Assembly (NCBI RefSeq): GCF_002836475.1
Contig: NZ_PJBJ01000030.1
Coordinates: forward strand, 992,001-1,056,000
Length of the DNA: 64,000 nucleotides
From: Flavobacterium sp. ALD4
GTDB taxonomy: Bacteria > Bacteroidota > Bacteroidia > Flavobacteriales > Flavobacteriaceae
Reading direction: 5' to 3'
The number at the start of each line of letters is the position of its first letter. Within the stretch, counting starts at the first letter, position 1. A program made the position numbers and the translations under genes. The notes below the pieces were generated by a model. The model ran no database searches. It had not been told where the DNA came from and saw nothing but the letters and a program-made list of their open reading frames with translations. Of the stretch, positions 53,200-62,900 are shown piece after piece.

Positions 53200-55218
53200 T
53201 TGAGAACCCGATTTCTAATTTTGTTACTACTTTTCGCAACGCTACTTACTGCGCAGGAATCAGAAATTTCTGCAAAAATTTCTGTCTTAAAAACTAAAAT
53301 TGAACTTGCTAAAAAGGGAGAGAGATTAAAATTAATGGATAGCCTGAGCAACCTTGTAAAGAATCAACTCACATTACATTACGACTCTTTGGTGTCTTAT
53401 ACAATAGCTTACGCACTTGTACTAGACTCCTTAAACATGGCAGCAAATAATACCGCTGATTTAATTTATTATTACAATAGTATTGTTAGAAAACCTAAGG
53501 AGGGATTAAGGTTATTTAAAGATTTTTTAGGAAAAACAATTAATGTAAAAAGCAACCATGCATTAGCGAGATTGTATTTAAATGGCGCTGATAGTTATTT
53601 TTTTAATGAGAAACCTGAGGAAGCATTAAGAACGTATGAAATTTCTAGAACCTTTGCGTTAAAGGCTAAAGATGAGCGTATTTTAGGATTTGTAAATTTA
53701 TATACAGGGCAAGTTTATGAATCCATAGATAATTCTTATGAAGCTGTTCAAAATTACAAAAATGCATATACTTTTTTTAAAAAAGTAAAAGACACCTTTA
53801 ATATTTTAAGTGTTAAAAATTCATTGGCTAATTTGTATACTAAAAATGCATTTTATAAGGAGGCTAAACTAGAAAGGGATGAGGCTATAGTTTTAGCTAA
53901 AAAATCAAATAGAAATAGAAATTTAGTTTATTTATATTTTAATGCTTCAGAAGATTATAAAAGAATAGGAAATATTAAAGAAGGTACTCGTAACTTATTA
54001 GAAGCAATAGAGATTAATAAAACAATTGAGCAGGACGCCTACTTACATCCCATTTTAGTGTGTAAAATAATAATAGCATATGCAGAGGGTAAAAGGATTG
54101 ATAAGGCTGTAAAATATATAAAAGAAATTGAAAATAATATTGAATTATATAATAATAAGGCGAATAAAGCATATTATTTAGAAGCTTTAAAAAATGTAAC
54201 TTTTGCAAAAAGAGACTATCAAAAATCATTAAAATTTGCGAGAGAACATTTAGATCTTATTGGCAAGGGTAGGGAACAGGAAGAAATTCTAAATGCAGAG
54301 AAGTTTTTATCAAAAGTATATAAAGCACTTGGTGATAAAACAAATGCATATTACCATCTCAACAATTACTATTCACTAAAAGATTCTATTTACGATATTC
54401 AAAAAGTAAAAATATTAACATACTACCAAACGTTATATGAAACAGGGAAAAGAGACCTTAAAATTAAAGAGCAAAAAGAGAATATTAGTTTATTAGATGC
54501 TCGGAATAAAGTAAAAAATCAATGGTTAATATTTACTTCTACTGGATTAATTAGTTTTTTTGCGTTTATACTACTAATCCGGTCTATAAATTCAGCTAAA
54601 AAAAGACAAAAATCAGAAGAAATTTATGCTCAAAATCTTATTATGACACAAGAAAAAGAACGTGTTAGATTGGCAAGAGAACTTCATGATGGTGTTGGGC
54701 AAAAACTAATGCTATTGACAAAAAGAACCAAAATGTATACAGATTTGGATTTGATTTCTCTTTCTGAAAGTACTTTAGATGAATTAAGAACTATTTCACA
54801 AGCCATTCATCCTCCTGCAATTGAGGCTTTAGGATTAACGGCCGCATTAGAAGCGATGATTAATGGGGTAGATAAACATACTGCTATTTTTTTTACCAAT
54901 GATATTGAAAACATTGATAATGTGCTTAGCGAAGAATCGGAACTTCATTTGTACCGCATTATACAAGAAGTATTAAATAATATTGTAAAACATGCAAATG
55001 CAAATGCTACTTATATTACCATTAAAAAAAACAACAAACTTATTAATATAACTATTGAAGACAACGGTAAAGGATTTGATTTTGTAAAGGAGTTAAATAA
55101 AAATGTGAGTTTAGGAATGAAAACGCTAAATGAACGTGCAAAAATTATAAAATCTAATTTAGAAATTACAACAAAACTTAATAAAGGTACTGTTGTAAAA
55201 TTGATAATACCTGTTTAA
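53200..55218 (+). CDS. TPR-containing sensor histidine kinase (HisKA_3 type)
   Basis: A 672-residue sensor. It begins at TTG 53200, as an in-frame stop lies three codons upstream and the signal peptide (RTRFLILLLLFATLLTAQ) starts immediately after. Residues about 20-430 are helical TPR-like repeats in the periplasm, followed by a transmembrane helix (about 447-465, LIFTSTGLISFFAFILLI). The dimerisation/phosphoacceptor motif is RLARELHDGVGQKLM with His496, then a HATPase domain (ELHLYRIIQEVLNNIVKHANA, IEDNGKGFDF). It belongs to the NarX/DesK-like group and pairs with the adjoining regulator. Confidence 0.92.
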   Translation: MRTRFLILLLLFATLLTAQESEISAKISVLKTKIELAKKGERLKLMDSLSNLVKNQLTLHYDSLVSYTIAYALVLDSLNMAANNTADLIYYYNSIVRKPKEGLRLFKDFLGKTINVKSNHALARLYLNGADSYFFNEKPEEALRTYEISRTFALKAKDERILGFVNLYTGQVYESIDNSYEAVQNYKNAYTFFKKVKDTFNILSVKNSLANLYTKNAFYKEAKLERDEAIVLAKKSNRNRNLVYLYFNASEDYKRIGNIKEGTRNLLEAIEINKTIEQDAYLHPILVCKIIIAYAEGKRIDKAVKYIKEIENNIELYNNKANKAYYLEALKNVTFAKRDYQKSLKFAREHLDLIGKGREQEEILNAEKFLSKVYKALGDKTNAYYHLNNYYSLKDSIYDIQKVKILTYYQTLYETGKRDLKIKEQKENISLLDARNKVKNQWLIFTSTGLISFFAFILLIRSINSAKKRQKSEEIYAQNLIMTQEKERVRLARELHDGVGQKLMLLTKRTKMYTDLDLISLSESTLDELRTISQAIHPPAIEALGLTAALEAMINGVDKHTAIFFTNDIENIDNVLSEESELHLYRIIQEVLNNIVKHANANATYITIKKNNKLINITIEDNGKGFDFVKELNKNVSLGMKTLNERAKIIKSNLEITTKLNKGTVVKLIIPV

Positions 55219-55869
55219 ATGCAAAACAAAAAAAATACGAGTATCATTATTGCTGATGATCATCCAATGCTTTTAAAAGGTTTGAATGAAGAGTTGGTTT
55301 CAAATAATTATAAGGTTGTTGGCCAAGCAACAAATGGATCAGAAGCTTTAGAATTAATTTTAAAACGAGCCCCTACACTTGCAATTTTAGATATTGATAT
55401 GCCTTTATTGTCAGGCTTTGAAGTTATTAAAATTGCCAAAGAGAAAAATATACTTACAAAATTTATCATTCAGTCTTTTCATGGAGAATCTGAATACATA
55501 TTGCAGGCAAAATCATTAAACATACAAGGCTATTTATTGAAAGAAGATTCGTTTAATGAAATAGAACGTTGCATAACTGCAGTTTTAAACAATAAAAATT
55601 ATTATAGCGTCTCTTTAGGTAATAGTTTGCTGCTTTATGTTACTGAAGAATTGCAACATCTAAAATTATTATCCCCTTCAGAATCTACAATACTAAAATT
55701 AATAGCACAACAACAATCTACAAATACCATTGCTATAAATTTATCGGTTTCTTTAAGAACTGTAGAGAAACACCGCAGCAATATTATTAATAAATTGAAT
55801 TTAAAAGGCGAAGCAAATGCCTTAACTTCTTGGGCAATTTATAATAAGGATATTATTTCATCACTGTAA
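55219..55869 (+). CDS. NarL/LuxR-type response regulator
   Basis: A 216-residue regulator. The receiver domain (1-120) has IIIADDHPML (acidic pair), phosphoacceptor Asp58 in AILDIDMPLLSGFEV, and Lys in LLKEDSF. The C-terminal LuxR HTH (about 150-205) reads LSPSESTILKLIAQQQSTNTIAINLSVSLRTVEKHRSNIINKL split over two helices. It starts on the base after the kinase stop, so the two are one operon. The next genes downstream are the likely targets. Confidence 0.93.
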   Translation: MQNKKNTSIIIADDHPMLLKGLNEELVSNNYKVVGQATNGSEALELILKRAPTLAILDIDMPLLSGFEVIKIAKEKNILTKFIIQSFHGESEYILQAKSLNIQGYLLKEDSFNEIERCITAVLNNKNYYSVSLGNSLLLYVTEELQHLKLLSPSESTILKLIAQQQSTNTIAINLSVSLRTVEKHRSNIINKLNLKGEANALTSWAIYNKDIISSL

Positions 55870-55913
55870 TTACACACTGTTTTTTAAGCTTTATGCCACT
55901 TAACAAGCGCTAC

Positions 55914-55945
55914 GCATAAAATACGTAGTACTACGTATTTTATGC
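55914..55945. promoter_or_regulatory. 32-base perfect palindrome between regulator and collar gene
   Basis: Two 16-base arms, GCATAAAATACGTAGT and its exact reverse complement, meet at 55929/55930 without a loop, 45 bases after the regulator stop and about 105 bases before the collar ATG. The inner part TACGTAGTACTACGTA is itself symmetric and resembles the inverted heptamers bound by NarL-type regulators. A terminator is less likely since no T-run follows. Confidence 0.5.
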
Positions 55946-56051
55946 TAATAAGGCTACATCTACCTTTACAAATCTCAAGCTTTAACCTTAAGGAGTTAGA
56001 GTGCAGTTGATTAATGGTTAAAAAAACTAAAAAACTAAAAAACTACTACCC

Positions 56052-56972
56052 ATGAAAACAAAATTACTTTTACTATCGTTTTTAATGTTGTTCACTATTA
56101 CAACAAATTACGCTCAGGTATCATTTACACAAGCAGGTATTGCTGTGCAAGGTATTGTTAGGGATAATAATAATACTGCTATTACAGATGGAGAGCCAAT
56201 AACTCTTGAATTCACTATTTATTATGATGATGCAGGTACAAGTAAAAATGCTTATTATGAAAGGGTACCAAATATAATACCAGACGCTTTTGGAGTTTTT
56301 TCTTATGTGATGAATGTTCTTCCTGAAAGTAATCCGCTGTTTTCAAATTATAATATGAAATTGAAAATTGAAACTCAAATAGGAAATAATCTAACTGTAA
56401 TTTCTGACGAACCATTAAAGTACGTGCCTTACGCAATTTCAGCAAATAATGGGGTGCCAACAGGTGCTATTATGCCGTTTGTGGGAGCAGCCAATCAAGT
56501 ACCTACAGGATGGGCACTTTGTAATGGTGATCTTTTACCAAGTACTGCAACAAAATTAATTGCACTATTAAATAGTAATAATACACCAAACTTAGGTGGT
56601 ATGTTTTTAAGAGGTGCAGGAATAAATCGCAATGGAGGGAGTTTTGCAGGAAATGATGGACCAGATGTAAATGAAACACAAGGTGACCAAGCTAATTTAG
56701 CCAATCACAACCACAGACTTAATCTAACTACAGGGGATAGAGCTTTAACTCAGGATCAAATAGAACCTAGATCAGGTGTAGGTTTAATGGTAGGTAATGG
56801 ATGGGGAGGTACTGTTGATTCGGGTGGTGGTACAGGTGGTATACATGGGGGGGGCTTTTATAAAACAAATGGTCGTCACAACCATGAAATACAGGGTAGT
56901 ACAGAAAATAAAGGAATTACTGCAGAAACTCGCCCAGTAAATTACGGTGTAAACTATATAATTAAACTATAA
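56052..56972 (+). CDS. Secreted phage tail-collar domain protein
   Basis: A 306-residue secreted protein. Residues 1-21 are a signal peptide (ending NYAQ). Residues about 25-130 form a beta-rich N-terminal domain (GIVRDNNNTAITDGEPITLEFTIYY, ending YVPYAISA). From about 134 the tail-collar domain follows: GAIMPFVGAANQVPTGWALCNGD, then TPNLGGMFLRGAG. Two HxH motifs, ANHNHR (about 218) and GRHNHE (about 277), resemble those that bind metal in trimeric tail-fibre tips. No other phage gene is near, so this is a host cell-surface protein. It precedes the giant gene by 9 bases. Confidence 0.85.
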   Translation: MKTKLLLLSFLMLFTITTNYAQVSFTQAGIAVQGIVRDNNNTAITDGEPITLEFTIYYDDAGTSKNAYYERVPNIIPDAFGVFSYVMNVLPESNPLFSNYNMKLKIETQIGNNLTVISDEPLKYVPYAISANNGVPTGAIMPFVGAANQVPTGWALCNGDLLPSTATKLIALLNSNNTPNLGGMFLRGAGINRNGGSFAGNDGPDVNETQGDQANLANHNHRLNLTTGDRALTQDQIEPRSGVGLMVGNGWGGTVDSGGGTGGIHGGGFYKTNGRHNHEIQGSTENKGITAETRPVNYGVNYIIKL

Positions 56973-56981
56973 GCTCTAATT

Positions 56982-59900
56982 ATGAAAAAAATAATTATAA
57001 CACTGGGTTTATGGTTCCTGGTTACAGGGCTATGGGCGCAAAATGATACCGGGGCTAAAGTAGTTACTGTTTCACAAGCAATACAGAAAACGGCCTCTGA
57101 TGGCAAGAAGTATTCTATACAGGTTGGTGCACCGTATCTAGGACAAAATTTTAATAGTGAGCGTAATACTAATCCGTTAGACATTCGTTTTCCGTGGGAT
57201 GTATTGTATTTATACCCAACTTTCACAGATAGAGAAGGATCTTTTGAAGTTTCAAAAGGATATTTTGGAGATAAAGTACTTATAAGCTGGAGTCTAAGGA
57301 GTAATAGCGATTTAATTACCACACTTAAATTGTATAGACGAGAATATAGTGATACTCCTTTGCCTTGGAGTAATGAAGACGATTTTTTGAAAAATATTTC
57401 AAAAACTGATAGTGAATATGAAGATAAATATGTAGAAGGTGGTGTTTTATACGAATATAAGTTATTTGCAGAGGGTGTAAATAATACAGAAGAATTATAT
57501 GCAAATTATATTACTGGTATTGGTTTTAGAAACCCAACAGCAATAGTTACAGGAAATGTGAGTTTTAATGGAGGAAGCCCTGTAAAAGATGTTGTTATTA
57601 GAGCAAGCTCAGATGGAGCTGCTACTAATTTTGGAAGTGCGCTTGAAATTCCCAGCGAAGGACAAGTGGAAATTAAAGGAATAACTAAAAACATTACAAC
57701 CGAAGCTACTTTTCAAGCTTGGTTAAAGCCTGAAGCTGCGTATACTGATGATACAGGTGACGCAATCCGTTTATTTAAGTTGGAAAGTTTAGGGGATAGT
57801 AAATCTATTGATGTAAAAGTAAAATTATTCGCTACTTCAAATATTCTTGAAGTAAATATAGGCGGGAGCATTTATAAATTACACAATTACTATCCATCAG
57901 GAACACTCAACGATAGAGGAGATGAAAAATTAGATGCTGTTTCAAAATTTAATACAAAGTTTGTTCACTTTTCTGTAATAATGAGAGATGGGCAAGTACC
58001 ATCATTATTTATTAATGGTAGGAAAATAAGTACTTATTTTAGAAATGATACTCATGCGAAATTGGTAAATGTAGATGCTAATTATATAACTCCTTATTTT
58101 GAGATAGAATTACCGACACAAACAAATTCATTAACGTTATCAGATCCAAATTATAAATGGGATAATGTTTATTTAGGAGGTGAAAATGCTGCTATTTTAG
58201 ACGAAATGAGAGTTTGGAGAATAGCATTAGATACTGTTAAAATAAGAACAGATTATACGCGCTATATTAGTGGTAATAATGATAATTTAATTAGTTATTT
58301 AAGTGCCAATGAAAATGTTGGAGAATTTGCCTACGATTTTTCTAGAAACGGGTTTATTTACAATAAAAATAACGGAAAGTTAGTTGCAACCACCTGGTTA
58401 ACAGGGACTGGTAATACTCCTAGCTCAGATCAATTAGGTGTTTTAGGGGTTACCGATAAAAATGGGAATTACCAAATTACTTCTATTCCTTATTCCGGTA
58501 CAGGAGAATCATTTAATATTACCCCATTATATGGCCAACATCAATTTGAACCAGGGCAACAATTAGTTTTCTTAGGACAAGGATCTGAAGTGGTTAATAA
58601 AATTGATTTTATTGATAAATCTTCTTTTAGTTTTAAAGGAAAAGTGTTGTTTGATTCAAGAGGTGTGTTTAAACCTCTTGCTGAATTAGAAGGACAAATA
58701 GAAGGAGATAATGTAATAAGTGATCCTGGAATTAAAGATGAAGGTTATAATTATTATGAAATAGGAAGTGAAAAATATCCAAAAGGAAAATATTGGCTAA
58801 ATGATAATGGCACACCATACGATGGTGTTGATGATGCTTTAAAAGATGATGATTATTTAGAACTTTATGCGGATATTGCATCTGAAGGCGTAAATATTTA
58901 TATAGACGGAAATATAGTATTGGGTGAAAATAATATTCCAGTAGTTTCTGATGAGCAAGGTTATTTTGATGTAAGTGTTCCTATTGGAAACCATTACATT
59001 ACCTTAAAAAAAGACGGACATACATTTGTTTATAACAGTAGATTTCCTGCAGAAACAGGAACATTTAAGGAGTTTTTTGAAGACTCAAATGAACAAGTAA
59101 TTTTTATTGATGATACAAGAGTTACCGTTGTGGGTAGAGTTGTTGGTGGATCTGTTGAAGCAGCAAAAGTAATTGGTTTTGGAGAAAACGGACTGTTTGA
59201 AAAAACAATTACGGATACAAATGGAGATCCAAAAACCATAACTATTAGTTCAAAAAATAATATTGGAGTAGCAGACATTACATTAGGTTACAAAGCAGGT
59301 GGAGCAGCAGTTATTCCTTCTACTAAAGTTTACTTTCCTACAACTAATAGTGAATCAGGTGAATATAGGGTAGCATTATTACCGTTAGATTATGAATTAC
59401 TACCAAATGATATCATAATTTCAAATAATTTAGCAAATATTTCAATTCTAGACGGGGCTGAACCTTTTAATTTTTCAGAAGCGGTTGATGTAACAACTCC
59501 AAAATTTGAGTACGATGATGGAACTTTTGAAACGGGTACTCCTTATCATTATGCAAAAAGTTTTACGTATCGTTCTACGCCTGTATTAAAAGTAGTTGAA
59601 CAAACTTCTGATAAAACCGTAGAGATCGATGGCATTAAAATAAGTACGGGAGGTTTTGATTTCCCAGTATATTCTCAATTTAAAGAATACAAAGTTGTTT
59701 TAAATAGGTTTGAGCGTTACACTAATTATGATGATAATAGTGAAGTAGAAGATTTGGTACCTGTAATTGATGGTGAATTACTTGCAAATAATAATTTGGC
59801 ATTGGCTGATTCTGAAACTATTGAAGTTGACCCAAATGATGGAAGTATTTTAACCTATACATTTAAAGGAGGATTGCCTGCAAATTCTTATCCATTTACA

Positions 59901-62900
59901 AAAGAGAGTACACTAAGGTACAGAATAAATAGTGATGATTATCCTGTTGAAAATTATAAGGATACGGGTATTATTTTAGGAGGGGAATCTGATGGTACAA
60001 GAACATTTACAACAGAAGCTCCAGACATACCAGACATAATTTTAAGAGATCCACCAGGTTCTAATAGTTTTGCTTCTATTGAAAAAGGAACAAGTTTCAC
60101 ATTCACAACAGAGAGTTCATTTGCTGCTACTGAGGGTGGTGAAAGTAAACTTAAAGTTGCTTTAGGGGCAACTTTTGAAATTGGAGGAGGTTTAACAGGT
60201 CCGGTAGTTAAATCTAAAGTATCTAATAATCTTGAAGTTGGAATTGGAGTTTCTGGTTCTTCCAAAGATGGTAAAAGTTTAACAAAAACATATACGTTCA
60301 GTCAAACCATTTCTACCAGTGACGATCCTGATTATGTGGGGGCAGACGGTGATTTATATATAGGAAATTCAAAAAATCAATCATATGGTTCTTTTAATGA
60401 TATTCAGGCATCAACAGTTTCAACGGCTTCTTTTGATGGTGGAGCGGCATATTCATTAGAGAATGATTTAGGGGAAACAATTTATTTGAGTAAACAAAAA
60501 GCAGTATACTTTGTGGAAGAGCCATCTGAAACATTTTTTGTTTTTTCGCAAAAACATATTTTAACAACCTTAATTCCAGAATATGAATTGTTCATTAATA
60601 ATCTTGAAAACAGCATCACTGCTGAAGATGGTCTACCATACCCAAGAGATATTGATGGATATGAAGAACAAATTAGATTGTGGAAAAAAGTGATTTTAGA
60701 TAATGAAAAAAGCAAGTATTTAGCAAAAAACGAACGAGAAAAATACAAGGCTACTTTAGCAAATGTGATCTCTAACTTTAATAGAGAAATTACATCAGCC
60801 ATAAACAATAGTGATGATCCGCTTGGTGAATCAAATTTGAGAGCTAAACTGGCTGAATCAAACAAAATAAATAATTTATTAGATCAATATTTTGATGATA
60901 ATATTTCATTTGATGCAGGGGTAGCTGAGTTTACACGAAGTGTTGAAACGAGTGTAATATCAGAAACTTCAACTGAATATAATTTAACTTTAGATGAAGA
61001 GTTTACTCTTGAAATAGGTTTCTCTATAAATGACGCAGGGTTTCTAAACGAAACAAAAGGGTACTTTCAACAAGATATAAATACATCTTTAACCGAAGAG
61101 GAGCAAACTACTGCAAACATAAGTTATACGCTAAAGGATAATGATCCAGCAAACTTATTAAGTGTTGATGTGGTGAATTCTTTTGATGGTAATGGTCCAA
61201 TTTTTATAACGCAAGGTGGAAGAACTTCTTGTCCTTATGAAGGTCCAGAAGAATCTAAGTTTTTTACAGAGGCTAAATTTGCTGCTTTCTTTGCTGGCTA
61301 TTTTGATGTTCAAAGTAGAATTGATGCAAATCAAAAGGAAATACTAGAGCTTCCAACGCCAACTAATTTATTATTAAAACGGACTTTAGTAGCTGAAAGA
61401 ACGCTACTTGAGTTAGATTTCTCTAAAGATGTAGATTGTTGTACAGATCTTGCAAAGGCTCAATTAAGTTTTGCTACACAAAGTGTTGAAAACATACTAT
61501 TAACAATTGAGGGACCAAACGATATAAGTAATATACCAGAAGGCCAAAATGCAGAATTTGTATTAAAATTGGAAAATTTAAGCGATATATATAGTAGCAA
61601 TTCTGACTATAATTATTTTGATTTAGTGGTAGAAAACACTTCTAATCCTTTAAATGCAATAATTAACATAGGTGCAAACGGGAATAGTGTATATGTACCT
61701 TATGGAGAGCCCACTTATTTTACGTTAACAGTAGGGAAGTCAGTTTCGGATGAGTTTGATTATGAGGATATAATTGTATATCTATCTTCAAAATGTGATC
61801 CGGTGCATGTGTATTCTGAGGTAGAGGTTTCTGCTCATTTTATTCCGGCTTGCTCTGAAGTTACTGTAAATGCACCATTAGATAATTGGACGTATAATAG
61901 AGATGAGGCTTATAATTTAGATGGTTCAACAAAACCATTAATGGTAAACATGATAGGTTTTAATACCGCTTTTGAAAGTTTCAAAAAAATTGATTTAGAG
62001 TATCGATTGGCAACTTCTCCTAATTGGACACGTTTACATAGCTATTATGGTAGCCAAGCATTTTATGATGATGCTGTTGTAAATGCTGAATCTGAAATTT
62101 CTTTAATCAGTAGTTCGTCACTGTCCTATTCATTTGATATTGCAGGTTTGAATTTGCTAGATGGAGATTATGAAATTAGAGCTCGAAGTTCTTGTACAAA
62201 TGACACAGAGTTTATTTCAGAAGTTATTACGGGTAGGATTGATTTACATGCGCCTCAAAAATTTGGGACACCATTGCCAATTGATGGTATTTTAGGTGCT
62301 GGTGAAGATTTAAGAGTGAGTTTTAATGAAAACATCTTTTACAATCAGGCAGTAAGTACTATTGAGATTAAAGGACAAACAAATCAATTGCCAATCAATC
62401 ATAATGTTTCATTACATTTTGAAGGTGCAACGAATACTACGGTTATCAACAGTCCAAAAATCACCGCAGGAGATATAACGTTGGAATTTTGGATGAACAA
62501 TGCTACAATTGCTGGAAATGCAACTATTATTAAGCAAGAGGGCGGTTTAAATATTGGACTCAATAATGGTGAACTATTCTTTACGCTGGGAGGTATTACT
62601 GTACAAGGAGGTATTGCAAATGATGGTTTATTTCATCATTATACATTTACCCATAAAAACAGTACTGGTGAAATAAGTATGTATCAAGATGATGTTGAAA
62701 TTGCTGGTATTACAGCAAATCCTAGTTTAAATTTTACGAATAACAATCCATTAATAATTGGTGGTGGAGATTTTATAGGAAATATTCATGACTTACGCTT
62801 ATGGAATAAAACGATAAGTTTAGAAAATGCATATGCTAAAATGTATGACAAGCTAATCGGGAATGAAGCCAATTTAATAGGGTATTGGCCAATGGATGAA

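Noticed and set aside
56052..56972. Prophage tail gene
   Set aside because: The collar domain is phage-like, but there is a signal peptide and no capsid, portal, integrase or other phage gene in the window.
56954..57322. Minus-strand 122-codon frame over the start of the giant gene
   Set aside because: It is antisense to an uninterrupted long coding frame with signal peptide, and has no recognisable domain.
60482..60865. Minus-strand 127-codon frame
   Set aside because: It mirrors the charged helical part of the giant protein; such stretches often give long antisense frames.
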